This document shows positions 54,958-63,341 of a stretch of 64,000 nucleotides of DNA, piece by piece (the stretch's first letter is position 1; the number at the start of each line of letters is the position of its first letter). Source of the DNA: Winogradskyella marincola (GTDB taxonomy: Bacteria; Bacteroidota; Bacteroidia; Flavobacteriales; Flavobacteriaceae); NCBI RefSeq assembly GCF_029624125.1, contig NZ_JARSBN010000009.1, positions 58,433-122,432 of the forward strand, in the 5' to 3' direction. The translations under genes and the position numbers were made by a program. A model generated the notes under the pieces. That model saw only the letters and a list, made by a program, of their open reading frames with translations. It did no database searches and was not told the origin of the DNA.

Positions 54958-54985
54958 AAAAAGCGACCAATCGGTCGCTTTTTTT
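54956..54985. terminator. Bidirectional terminator between cmk and the LysM/BON gene
   Basis: AAGCGACC (54961-54968), loop AATC, GGTCGCTT (54973-54980), with A-run and T-run flanks. Confidence 0.9.
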
Positions 54986-55001
54986 ATTATATAAATCTAG
55001 A

Positions 55002-55379
55002 TTATAGATTAGGAATCACTAGTTCTTGATCTGGATGAATTAAATCCGGATTTTTAAGAATGTTAGTATTCGCTTCAAAAATTTCTTTGTACTTCATTGC
55101 ATCACCATAGTAGTGCTTAGCAATTTTACCTAAAGTCTCACCAGATTTTACAGTATGTCTGGCATAAACTGATTCGTCAGCAACTTTAATATCTGCCATA
55201 ATATCTGAAGGCTCATCACCACCAATTTCTTTTATCTTGTCCCAAAGTAAGTTTTTTTCGTACTGCGTAGCAGCAGTTCCCCAAACTTTAAGTTGATCAT
55301 TTTCTACTTCAACTTTACCATCTTGAATGTTTAATTGTTCCCCTAAATCTAGAACGTCTTGGTATTTTGCTTTCACCAT
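55002..55379 (-). CDS. LysM/BON-type small protein (Kbp-like)
   Basis: A 125-residue cytosolic-looking protein. An N-terminal BON-like part (about 1-65: VLDLGEQLNIQDGKVEVENDQLKVWG) is followed by a LysM domain (about 74-125: HTVKSGETLGKIAKHYYGDAMKYKEIFEANTN). This order is that of E. coli Kbp (YgaU), a potassium-binding protein. No signal peptide. Single-gene unit. Confidence 0.85.
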   Translation of the reverse strand: MVKAKYQDVLDLGEQLNIQDGKVEVENDQLKVWGTAATQYEKNLLWDKIKEIGGDEPSDIMADIKVADESVYARHTVKSGETLGKIAKHYYGDAMKYKEIFEANTNILKNPDLIHPDQELVIPNL

Positions 55380-55722
55380 GATTGTTTTAATTTTTAAGTA
55401 TTAATAGTTATTGTAAATATACCAATTTAAATGCCAAAATACTGATTTTTAAAGCATCAAATTCGTATTCAATATTAAGACACATAAAATAAATATTGGT
55501 CACTAAATATTTAATATATTGTTATTATACAGCTAATACTTCTATAGTATACAGAATTATGTTAATAATAGTTTGTTAATTGATTGAAAATGATTAATTT
55601 TGCGCTCCTTTTTAGCGGACTTGTGATAGTGAAAAGGTTAGACAAAAACAAATTTTAATTAGCTTCTGTAAATTTATCCGCAATACTTTCTAAAAATACA
55701 GAATACAAATTTTTAATCAGCA
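55380..55722. other. Intergenic region, 343 bases, upstream of rpsA
   Basis: A/T-rich spacer between the divergent LysM/BON gene and rpsA. It holds the rpsA promoter (55572-55602), giving a leader of about 114 bases. I find no strong hairpin in that leader, though its length leaves room for regulation by S1. Confidence 0.6.
55572..55602 (+). promoter_or_regulatory. Promoter of rpsA
   Basis: TTTG (55572-55575), exactly 19 bases, then TAATTTTG (55595-55602), a full match to the Bacteroidota TTTG-N19-TAnnTTTG consensus. Predicted start near 55609. Confidence 0.75.
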
Positions 55723-57561
55723 ATGGCTGAAAACAAAACAAAACAAGCTGAAGTTGAAGCAACTGAAGCAAAAAAGGCTGAAGCTCCAATAGTAGTTTCT
55801 GAAGCTCAAGCAAATCCAGAAAAATTCTTAAAAGAGTTCGATTGGCACAATTACGAAGAAGGAATTGAGCAGGTAGAGGACACAAAACTTGCAGAATTTG
55901 AAAAATTAGTATCTGAAAATTTCGTTGACACTTTAGATGACGAGGTTGTAGAAGGTGAAGTGATCCACATCACTGATAGAGATGCTATTATTGACATTAA
56001 CGCTAAATCTGAAGGTGTAATTTCTCTTAACGAGTTCCGTTACAATCCAGATTTAAAAGTTGGTGATAAAGTAGAAGTATTAATTGATGTACGTGAAGAC
56101 GCTACAGGTCAATTAGTATTATCTCACAGAAAAGCTCGTGTAATTAAAGCATGGGATAGAGTTAATAAAGCTCACGAAACTGGTGAAATCGTTAACGGTT
56201 TTGTTAAGTGTAGAACTAAAGGTGGTATGATCGTTGACGTTTTCGGAATCGAAGCATTCTTACCAGGTTCTCAAATTGACGTTAAGCCAATTAGAGATTA
56301 CGACCAGTACGTAAATAAAACTATGGAATTCAAAGTTGTAAAAATCAACCACGAATTTAAGAACATAGTAGTTTCTCACAAAGCACTTATTGAGGCTGAT
56401 ATTGAGGAGCAAAAGAAAGAAATCATTGGCCAGTTAGAAAAAGGACAAGTATTAGAAGGTGTTGTTAAAAACATTACTTCTTACGGTGTGTTTATCGATT
56501 TAGGTGGTGTAGATGGTTTAATTCATATTACAGACTTATCATGGTCTCGTATCAACCATCCAAATGAGATTGTTGAGTTAGATCAAAAATTAAATGTTGT
56601 AATTCTTGATTTTGATGAAAACAAATCTAGAATTCAATTAGGTCTTAAGCAATTATCTAAGCATCCTTGGGAAGCTTTAGGTGAAGATCTTAAAGTTGGT
56701 GACAAAGTAAAAGGTAAAGTAGTAGTTATCGCTGATTACGGTGCCTTTGTAGAAGTTGCTGATGGTGTAGAAGGTTTAGTACACGTTAGTGAAATGTCTT
56801 GGTCTACACACTTACGTTCTGCTCAAGACTTCGTTTCTGTAGGTGACGAAATCGAAGCTCAAGTATTAACTTTAGATAGAGATGACAGAAAAATGTCTCT
56901 TGGTATTAAGCAATTAACACCAGATCCATGGACTGATATTACATCTAAGTATCCTGTAGGTTCTAGACACACAGGTATAGTACGTAACTTTACTAACTTT
57001 GGTGTATTTGTTGAGTTAGAAGAAGGTATCGATGGTCTTATCTATATCTCTGACTTATCTTGGACTAAGAAAATTAAGCATCCATCTGAGTTCTGTAATG
57101 TAGGCGACAAATTAGAAGTAGTTGTCTTAGAACTAGATGTTGAAGGACGTAAATTATCTTTAGGTCACAAGCAAACAGAAGAAAATCCTTGGGATAAGTA
57201 CGAAACTGAGTTTGCACTTGGTACATCGCACACAGCTGCAATTACTGAGATCGTAGACAAAGGTGCTACAATTGAGTTTAACGAAGATATCGTTGCTTTT
57301 GTACCACAACGTCACTTAGAAAAAGAAGATGGTTCTAAGCTTGCTAAAGGTGAAGAAGCAGAATTCAAAATCATTGAGTTCAACAAAGAATTCAAAAGAG
57401 TTGTAGCGTCTCATACTGCAGTATTTAGAGAAGAAGAAGCTAAAATCGTTAAGCAAGCTGTTAAGAAAGCAGAAGCTCAAGCGGCTGAAGCTAAACCAAC
57501 TTTAGGTGATGCAAACGATGCTTTACAAGCACTTAAAGACAAAATGGACGGAAAGAAGTAA
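55723..57561 (+). CDS. rpsA: 30S ribosomal protein S1
   Basis: A 612-residue RNA-binding protein with six S1 domains at about 70-137, 155-220, 241-310, 326-396, 413-482 and 500-565. Domains 3-5 are the most canonical (GVVKNITSYGVFIDLGGVDGLIHITDLSW-type). The N-terminus is a Glu/Ala/Lys-rich extension, and the C-terminus a helical Ala/Lys tail. S1 recruits mRNA to the 30S subunit; in Bacteroidota, which lack strong Shine-Dalgarno use, it is expected to matter greatly. Own promoter and terminator. Confidence 0.96.
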   Translation: MAENKTKQAEVEATEAKKAEAPIVVSEAQANPEKFLKEFDWHNYEEGIEQVEDTKLAEFEKLVSENFVDTLDDEVVEGEVIHITDRDAIIDINAKSEGVISLNEFRYNPDLKVGDKVEVLIDVREDATGQLVLSHRKARVIKAWDRVNKAHETGEIVNGFVKCRTKGGMIVDVFGIEAFLPGSQIDVKPIRDYDQYVNKTMEFKVVKINHEFKNIVVSHKALIEADIEEQKKEIIGQLEKGQVLEGVVKNITSYGVFIDLGGVDGLIHITDLSWSRINHPNEIVELDQKLNVVILDFDENKSRIQLGLKQLSKHPWEALGEDLKVGDKVKGKVVVIADYGAFVEVADGVEGLVHVSEMSWSTHLRSAQDFVSVGDEIEAQVLTLDRDDRKMSLGIKQLTPDPWTDITSKYPVGSRHTGIVRNFTNFGVFVELEEGIDGLIYISDLSWTKKIKHPSEFCNVGDKLEVVVLELDVEGRKLSLGHKQTEENPWDKYETEFALGTSHTAAITEIVDKGATIEFNEDIVAFVPQRHLEKEDGSKLAKGEEAEFKIIEFNKEFKRVVASHTAVFREEEAKIVKQAVKKAEAQAAEAKPTLGDANDALQALKDKMDGKK

Positions 57562-57583
57562 TTCGATCCTAAATATATCTTTT

Positions 57584-57615
57584 AAAGCCTCTCATTTCTG
57601 AGAGGCTTTTTTTGT
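57584..57615 (+). terminator. Terminator of rpsA
   Basis: AAAGCCTCTCA (57584-57594), loop TTTC, TGAGAGGCTTT (57599-57609), then T-run. An 11-bp perfect stem. Confidence 0.92.
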
Positions 57616-57859
57616 TTTAAAAATCAACTTATTAACATTAATATTAGTTAATTATTAATCTTTTTGTTAAAAAAATATGATTAATATGTTTTTAATGTTA
57701 AAATATTGAGTATTTCATCTAATTGGTTAGTTGATTTCTAATAGTTTTATTAAATTAGGTAATATCAAGTAACCATATAGTTATTTGATGTTAATGTTCT
57801 TCCCCACGTATTAGTACTTATCATAATAATGAAATGTTTAACCCAAAAATTCTATAATT

Positions 57860-58603
57860 ATGAAAAAAATCTTACTCAGTTTTGCATTTTTAACCTTTAC
57901 GGTACTAAGTGCTCAAAGTGGAGACACCATTAATCATGCGATTAATGTAGATGGAACAAATGTAAGTGTTAATCTTGTAGATTTCACTTCGGCAACTGCC
58001 TCAGGATTATTGCCTGAATGTAATACTTCAGAAGATGTCTTTTATAGACATACTGTTAGTGAAGGTGATAATAAAGTTGAAATAGGAATGATTAGTTCTG
58101 GATTAACCTTATTAGCTAATATGGATTATCAAATACTGCTTGCGCCAGGAGGTGATACCAATGCTTTGCAAGAAGTGACTTGCGATTCTTATGCGGTAAT
58201 AGTACTAGCAGGTGGAAGTTTTAATCTTGTGATTGATAATGTTAATGCTTCAGATGAATATTATTTAAGAATATATAAAAACAACGAAGCTCTTATCGAC
58301 TTACAAGGATTACTAGAAGGTACATTAATATCCATGACAAGTAGTTTTGATGCTACACTATCTATTAACGATACAGAAGAAAACCCAATAAATTTTGCTG
58401 TAACAAAAGATCGTATTAATTTATCTGAAGACGCTAATTTTTCTCAATACAAAATTTATAGTATAGAAGGAAGACTTGTAAATCATTCAACAATTATACA
58501 TCAAAGTAATACAATAGATATTACTAATTTATCAAAAGGTATTTACGTATTGAATATAGCTAATGATAAAGGGCTGTATTCGCATAAATTTATTAAGTAC
58601 TAA
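57860..58603 (+). CDS. T9SS-exported protein
   Basis: A 247-residue protein. Signal MKKILLSFAFLTFTVLSAQ; beta-rich mature domain with DVFYRHTVSEGDNKVEIGM and YYLRIYKNNEAL, similar to pre-peptidase-type beta sandwiches but not assigned with confidence. The C-terminal ~65 residues (FSQYKIYSIEGRLVNHS, ITNLSKGIYVLNIAND, SHKFIKY) form a type A sorting domain. The ~270-base gap upstream has no clear promoter. Function unknown. Confidence 0.8.
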   Translation: MKKILLSFAFLTFTVLSAQSGDTINHAINVDGTNVSVNLVDFTSATASGLLPECNTSEDVFYRHTVSEGDNKVEIGMISSGLTLLANMDYQILLAPGGDTNALQEVTCDSYAVIVLAGGSFNLVIDNVNASDEYYLRIYKNNEALIDLQGLLEGTLISMTSSFDATLSINDTEENPINFAVTKDRINLSEDANFSQYKIYSIEGRLVNHSTIIHQSNTIDITNLSKGIYVLNIANDKGLYSHKFIKY

Positions 58604-58631
58604 TACAAGTTTTGTAACTACCCTTTGTATT

Positions 58632-58662
58632 AAAGTCCATGTATTAACATGGACTTTTTTTA
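58632..58662 (+). terminator. Terminator of the T9SS gene
   Basis: AAAGTCCATGT (58632-58642), loop ATTA, ACATGGACTTT (58647-58657), then T-run. It ends just upstream of the pyrR promoter. Confidence 0.92.
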
Positions 58663-58676
58663 TGCTGTTATATTAG

Positions 58677-58707
58677 TTTGAAACTCTCATAATTTACCTT
58701 AACTTTG
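58677..58707 (+). promoter_or_regulatory. Promoter of the pyrR-pyrB-rnz operon
   Basis: TTTG (58677-58680), 19 bases, TAACTTTG (58700-58707): an exact consensus match. The predicted start near 58714 leaves a leader of only about 19 bases before the pyrR ATG, too short for an attenuator. Confidence 0.75.
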
Positions 58708-58732
58708 CTAACCAACAACGTTTGGAAACTAC

Positions 58733-59272
58733 ATGAGTCAAAAAGTATTACTCAATTCTAAGGAAGTCAACATTATACTACATAGATTGGCTTGTCAACT
58801 TATTGAAAACCACGATGATTTTTCTGAAACTGTTTTAATAGGCATTCAACCAAGAGGTAAATTTCTGGCAGACCGATTAGCACAGATGCTTAAGGAAGAT
58901 TATAAGATTAAGAATGTTCAATTAGGGCAACTAGATATTACTTTTTTTAGAGATGACTTTAGAAGAGGTGATAAGCCATTAGAAGCCAATTCTACAGAGA
59001 TAGATTTTATAGTAGAAGATAAAAATGTAGTTTTTATAGATGACGTCTTATATACAGGACGTAGTATAAGATCTGCATTAACTGCAATACAGTCTTTTGG
59101 AAGGCCAAACAATATAGAACTACTAACTTTAATAGACAGAAGATTTAGCAGGCATTTACCAATTCAGCCCAATTACAGAGGCAGACAAGTGGATGCCATA
59201 GACAATCAAAAAGTAAAAGTGAACTGGATTGAGAATGGAGGAGAGGATAGTGTGTATTTAATTGATAAATAG
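58733..59272 (+). CDS. pyrR: PyrR uracil phosphoribosyltransferase / pyr regulator
   Basis: A 179-residue type I phosphoribosyltransferase. PRPP loop VVFIDDVLYTGRSIRSAL, LIGIQPRGKFLADRLAQ, DITFFRDDFRR and LIDRRFSRHLPIQPNYRGRQV match PyrR, which makes UMP from uracil and in Firmicutes also binds pyr mRNA for attenuation. Here the leader is too short for such control upstream of pyrR, so the enzyme role may dominate. Fourteen bases before pyrB. Confidence 0.93.
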   Translation: MSQKVLLNSKEVNIILHRLACQLIENHDDFSETVLIGIQPRGKFLADRLAQMLKEDYKIKNVQLGQLDITFFRDDFRRGDKPLEANSTEIDFIVEDKNVVFIDDVLYTGRSIRSALTAIQSFGRPNNIELLTLIDRRFSRHLPIQPNYRGRQVDAIDNQKVKVNWIENGGEDSVYLIDK

Positions 59273-59286
59273 AAAATTAAAAAAAG

Positions 59287-60216
59287 ATGAGTGAACTAAG
59301 TGTTAAACACTTATTAGGAATAAAATATCTTAACAAACAAGATATAGATCTTATTTTTGAAACAGCAGATCAATTCAAAGAAGTTATCAATAGACCTATT
59401 AAGAAGGTGCCTTCACTTAGAGACATTACTATTGCTAACCTGTTTTTTGAAAATTCTACACGTACCAAGTTGTCGTTTGAGCTAGCAGAAAAAAGACTTT
59501 CGGCAGATGTTATTAACTTTTCAGCATCTCAATCTTCGGTAAAAAAAGGTGAAACTTTAATAGACACAGTAAACAATATTCTATCCATGAAGGTAGATAT
59601 GGTAGTTATGCGCCATCCAAATCCAGGAGCTGGTGTGTTTTTGTCTAAACATGTTAATGCTAGCATAGTTAATGCTGGAGATGGAGCACATGAGCATCCT
59701 ACACAAGCTCTATTAGATTCGTATTCAATAAGAGAAAAATTAGGTACTGTTAAAGGAAAAAATGTAGTTATAGTTGGTGATATTTTACATAGTAGAGTAG
59801 CACTTTCTAATATATATGCTTTGCAACTACAAGGTGCTAATGTAATGGTTTGCGGACCAAAAACCTTAATACCAAAATATATAAAAGATCTGGGAGTAAA
59901 AGTTGAAACCAACTTAAAAAAGGCTCTAGAATGGTGCGATGTGGCTAATATGTTGCGTGTACAGAACGAGCGAATGGATATAAGTTATTTTCCAACAACT
60001 CGCGAGTATACACAGCAATTTGGAGTTAATAAAGAACTTTTAGATAGTTTAAAGAAAGAAATTGTAATAATGCATCCTGGTCCTATAAACAGAGGTGTAG
60101 AAATTACAAGTGATGTAGCTGATTCTAAACAAGCCATAATTTTAGATCAGGTAGAGAATGGAGTAGCAGTAAGAATGGCTGTAATCTATTTATTGGCTTC
60201 TAAAATAAAACAGTAG
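59287..60216 (+). CDS. pyrB: Aspartate carbamoyltransferase catalytic chain
   Basis: A 309-residue enzyme joining carbamoyl phosphate and aspartate in pyrimidine synthesis. FFENSTRTKLSFELAEKRL is the carbamoyl-phosphate motif, VVMRHPNPGAG and DGAHEHPTQALLDSYSI complete the site, and IMHPGPINRGVEITSDVADS binds aspartate. No pyrI regulatory chain is adjacent. Three bases before the next gene. Confidence 0.96.
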   Translation: MSELSVKHLLGIKYLNKQDIDLIFETADQFKEVINRPIKKVPSLRDITIANLFFENSTRTKLSFELAEKRLSADVINFSASQSSVKKGETLIDTVNNILSMKVDMVVMRHPNPGAGVFLSKHVNASIVNAGDGAHEHPTQALLDSYSIREKLGTVKGKNVVIVGDILHSRVALSNIYALQLQGANVMVCGPKTLIPKYIKDLGVKVETNLKKALEWCDVANMLRVQNERMDISYFPTTREYTQQFGVNKELLDSLKKEIVIMHPGPINRGVEITSDVADSKQAIILDQVENGVAVRMAVIYLLASKIKQ

Positions 60217-60219
60217 GTT

Positions 60220-60552
60220 ATGATTGTAGATAGAGATGGAAATATTACCATTATTACACAAGAAAAAGCTTCGGTAAAAACCTTAGTTAATAATATTGAA
60301 CAGGCTTACGATAAATATAAAAGCAACCATATAATAGTTAATTTATCTAGTTTTGATAAAATTAATTTAGAAGATATTATAGAGTTTTTGCGACTTAGCA
60401 ATAATCATAGAGGCGATAAAAAATCGTTTGTTATAGTGTCAGACAAAGCAGATTTAGATCAAATGCCAGATGAGATCGTTGTAGTACCAACACTTCACGA
60501 AGCTTATGATATTATAGAAATGGAAGATATAGAACGCGATTTAGGATTTTAA
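60220..60552 (+). CDS. Small STAS-like protein upstream of rnz
   Basis: A 110-residue soluble alpha/beta protein: IVDRDGNITIITQEKASVKTLV, NHIIVNLSSFDKINLEDIIEFLRLSNNH, KSFVIVSDKADLDQMPDEIVVVPTLHEAYDII. The alternation, with VNLSSF before a helix, resembles a STAS (anti-sigma antagonist) fold, but the usual phospho-Ser site is not clear. Such genes beside rnz are sometimes labelled 'ribonuclease Z', wrongly, as no metal motif exists. Three bases after pyrB. Confidence 0.65.
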   Translation: MIVDRDGNITIITQEKASVKTLVNNIEQAYDKYKSNHIIVNLSSFDKINLEDIIEFLRLSNNHRGDKKSFVIVSDKADLDQMPDEIVVVPTLHEAYDIIEMEDIERDLGF

Positions 60553-60553
60553 T

Positions 60554-60985
60554 TTGAATAATGAAGCTATCATACTAAAAGAAGAGAGAATCTTAGATTT
60601 TATTTGGTTTTTTATTCTTTTGATGGTTTTTGGTATAATTTCTATTTCATTTGAAGGTCTTTTTGAAAAAGAAGCACATAATAAAGCTTTTGATTTAATA
60701 ATTGCTTTTTTGTTTTTTTCTATACTTCATATGACTCGCATATCATTTATTAAAGATGGATATTTAGTTAAAGGAGTAAAATTATCATCACTTATTTTCA
60801 ACAAAAAAAAGATATTAGTTACAGATATAAAGAAGGTAGAAATTAATCAGGATCTTGAAAACTATTTTGTGATTTCTGCAATTCATTATAATAACACTAG
60901 CTTTGAAATAAAGAAAATACCTAATAAAAATCCAGCACTAAAAGAGTTAGATTTAATTAGAACATATTTGAATTTAAATCCTTAA
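60554..60985 (+). CDS. Two-helix membrane protein with PH-like tail
   Basis: A 143-residue protein starting at a TTG one base after the upstream stop (MNNEAIILKEERILDF); the next in-frame ATG is inside the first helix. Two membrane segments (FIWFFILLMVFGIISISFE and AFDLIIAFLFFSILHMTRI) are followed by a beta-rich tail (KKILVTDIKKVEINQDLENYFVIS) resembling a small bacterial PH-like domain. No assigned family. Three bases before rnz. Confidence 0.6.
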   Translation: MNNEAIILKEERILDFIWFFILLMVFGIISISFEGLFEKEAHNKAFDLIIAFLFFSILHMTRISFIKDGYLVKGVKLSSLIFNKKKILVTDIKKVEINQDLENYFVISAIHYNNTSFEIKKIPNKNPALKELDLIRTYLNLNP

Positions 60986-60988
60986 AAT

Positions 60989-61906
60989 TTGAAACTTACA
61001 ATTCTAGGCTGTCATAGTGCTACACCACGGACCAATACAAATCCTACATCTCAGGTTTTAGAGATAAAAAACCATATGTTTCTTATAGATTGTGGAGAAG
61101 GTACTCAAGTAGAGTTGCGTAGAAATAAAATAAAATTCAGTAGAATTAAGCGTATCTTTATTTCTCATCTTCATGGAGATCATTATTTCGGATTGGTAGG
61201 TTTGGTAAGCACATTTCGTCTACTAACTCGCGAAACAGAGCTTCATGTATATGGACCAAAAGGTATTAAGGAGATTATAACTCTTCAGTTAAAGCTTTCA
61301 GATTCTTGGACAAATTTTCCGTTGATATTTCATGAACTCACCTCAAAAGAGTCTGAACTAATCTTTGAAGATGATAAAGTAGAAGTCTATACGATACCTT
61401 TAAAACATCGTATTTATACCAATGGTTTTTTATTCAAAGAGAAAAAAAATGAACGAAAACTAGATATTAATGCGGTTTTAAACGCTAACATAGATAAAGC
61501 TTATTATCAAAAATTAAAACAAGGCGCTGATGTTGTTAATGAGGACGGTTTACTTGTTAAAAACGAGTCTGTAACAAAAGAGCCAATTCCTTCTATGAGT
61601 TATGCTTATTGTAGTGATACAGTATACAACGAAGCGATTATACCTGTTATTAATAATGCTACAGTGCTATATCATGAATCTACATTTTTAGATAAAAATG
61701 AAGATTTATGTGAGCGAACAAAGCATAGTACAGCAAGGCAAGCAGCTACTATAGCAAAAATGGCTAATGTAAAAACTTTAATACTTGGACATTACTCAAC
61801 ACGCTACAATGGCTATGAAGATTTTCGTCTAGAAGCAAAATCTGTGTTTGATAATGTATTATTAGCCAAAGACGGTAAGTTCTTTACTTTTGAGCCTTCA
61901 GTGTAG
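60989..61906 (+). CDS. rnz: Ribonuclease Z
   Basis: A 305-residue metallo-beta-lactamase-fold endonuclease trimming tRNA 3' ends. Zinc motif ISHLHGDHYFGL (H60, H62, D64, H65), IDCGEGTQVELRR near the N-terminus, YCSDTVYNE, LYHESTFL and LILGHYSTRY toward the end. Starts at a TTG (KLTILGCHSATPR follows directly) with no ATG alternative. Its last 94 bases overlap the convergent gene at 61813. Confidence 0.94.
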   Translation: MKLTILGCHSATPRTNTNPTSQVLEIKNHMFLIDCGEGTQVELRRNKIKFSRIKRIFISHLHGDHYFGLVGLVSTFRLLTRETELHVYGPKGIKEIITLQLKLSDSWTNFPLIFHELTSKESELIFEDDKVEVYTIPLKHRIYTNGFLFKEKKNERKLDINAVLNANIDKAYYQKLKQGADVVNEDGLLVKNESVTKEPIPSMSYAYCSDTVYNEAIIPVINNATVLYHESTFLDKNEDLCERTKHSTARQAATIAKMANVKTLILGHYSTRYNGYEDFRLEAKSVFDNVLLAKDGKFFTFEPSV

Positions 61907-62301
61907 TTTGTTGCCCAATATAAAGCTTCTGGCAAAGACGTAAATCTAAATACCTTATTCTTTATAATAATTTGCTCTACCACTGCTAGTCTATGACTTT
62001 TTTCATTATAAGATATTAAAGCACATGCTTTTAAGATAGGGAATTCGTGATCTAGAATGTTAAAAACTACAGGTTCTGTAGAGTAAGAATTAACTCTGTT
62101 AGAGATGCATACAATTTTAGCATCTTTTCCGTAAAAATTAGTTAATTCCTGAAAAATGATTTTTAATTTATTGTAACTAAGATGAACTCCTTCGTTGATT
62201 TCAGCCACATAAAATTTCTTAAATAAATAAAAATTTCCAAAAGGTAATTTAAGTTTAAAATTACTGTTTTCCTTGTAGTAACGCGTTAATTCAATTTTCA
62301 T
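61813..62301 (-). CDS. Hypothetical protein overlapping rnz
   Basis: A 162-residue soluble alpha/beta protein (LPFGNFYLFKKFYVAEINEGVHLS, KIVCISNRVNSYSTEPVVF, RLAVVEQIIIKNKVFRFTSLPEALYWATNY). The pattern recalls the STAS/SpoIIAA-like flavobacterial proteins, with low certainty. Residues after about 130 lie entirely within the antisense of rnz and have low-complexity charged sequence, so they may be a recent extension by stop-codon loss. Ends well inside rnz. Confidence 0.6.
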   Translation of the reverse strand: MKIELTRYYKENSNFKLKLPFGNFYLFKKFYVAEINEGVHLSYNKLKIIFQELTNFYGKDAKIVCISNRVNSYSTEPVVFNILDHEFPILKACALISYNEKSHRLAVVEQIIIKNKVFRFTSLPEALYWATNYTEGSKVKNLPSLANNTLSNTDFASRRKSS

Positions 62302-62350
62302 AGTGTTTTCAATTTGGGTTATTAATTAATAGAGTAGGTGTTGTGTTTTT

Positions 62351-63265
62351 CTAATTCATATTTTTCTCAAACCATTTCCAGGCGTATTCTACAGCCTTGT
62401 TTACTTCGGTTTCTTGGTCATAAAAGTTAAATTGGTGGTTAGGGGTTTCTAAATCTGTTTCTATCCATATAAGTTGCTTTTCTGGTATTTGTAAAGCGTC
62501 ATAAAATTTCTTAACGTTATTTGGTAAAAAAGCACCATCAGAATGTACCAATAGTACAGGTTGACTTATGCTGTTAGCATATGCTATAGGGTAAGTAGTT
62601 AACCATTCTTCCCAACTAGCTACCGCAAATTTGGTGTCATTCCATTCATCTATAGCACCTCTATCAGAATCTAAATAATAGTCGTAAGATTTGTGCATCG
62701 CAGCTTTTTTATCTGTTTTAGATATTGCAGGTATATAGTCTACTTCTCCAGTGTTAGCATATTTTATTTTGGCATTTTGAGCAGCCTTTATTTTAGCATT
62801 TATTTCATCTTCGCCTCCGTAAAAATCTTTCAAAGTTTCTTTGTCATGTAACCAAGAAGCTATTGATACTACTGTTGAAATTCGCTCATCTTCTGAAGCA
62901 GCAATTAGTGTGTACATTGCACCTGCAGAAATGCCTAATACACCTATATTATCGTTACTTATAGATTTATGATTATATAGATAGCTTACGGCGTTTTTAA
63001 TATCTTCTTTTTTTAGTTTTGGACTTTCGTAAAAACGAGGTTGTCCTTCACTTTCACCAAAATTTCTAAAATCAAAAGCTAGAGTTATGTATCCTTTTTG
63101 GGCCAACTTTGAAGCGTAAAGCCCAGCCATTTGTTCCTTTATAGTAGTCCAACTACCAGAAACTATGATGGCTGAATACTTATGTGTATCATCGAAGTCT
63201 TTGGGGTAAAAAAGGTTGCCTTTTAGGTTAAGGCCATTACTTTTAAAAGTAATTTTTTTATACAT
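62351..63265 (-). CDS. Alpha/beta hydrolase
   Basis: A 304-residue soluble hydrolase of the DLH/BAAT-like type. Nucleophile Ser in LGISAGAMYTLIAA, oxyanion region VSGSWTTIKEQM, core strand AFDFRNFGESEG, acid in VLLVHSDGAFLP and a His near the C-terminus (TPNHQFNFYDQ). The usual G-x-S-x-G is intact (GISAG). No signal peptide. It follows the AraC regulator by 76 bases on the same strand. Substrate unknown. Confidence 0.87.
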   Translation of the reverse strand: MYKKITFKSNGLNLKGNLFYPKDFDDTHKYSAIIVSGSWTTIKEQMAGLYASKLAQKGYITLAFDFRNFGESEGQPRFYESPKLKKEDIKNAVSYLYNHKSISNDNIGVLGISAGAMYTLIAASEDERISTVVSIASWLHDKETLKDFYGGEDEINAKIKAAQNAKIKYANTGEVDYIPAISKTDKKAAMHKSYDYYLDSDRGAIDEWNDTKFAVASWEEWLTTYPIAYANSISQPVLLVHSDGAFLPNNVKKFYDALQIPEKQLIWIETDLETPNHQFNFYDQETEVNKAVEYAWKWFEKNMN

Positions 63266-63341
63266 ACTTTTTTTTGTTTTTGTAAAATTCTAATAATCAG
63301 AATGTTTAAAAGAAATAAAAACAAATAAAAAAGTATAAAAA

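Noticed and set aside
55603-55722. Leader peptide in the rpsA 5' region (a GTG-initiated frame near 55623)
   Set aside because: Only about 11 codons, no regulatory residue run, no hairpin downstream.
60220-60552. Ribonuclease Z annotation for the gene before rnz
   Set aside because: No metallo-beta-lactamase motif; the true rnz with HLHGDH is at 60989.
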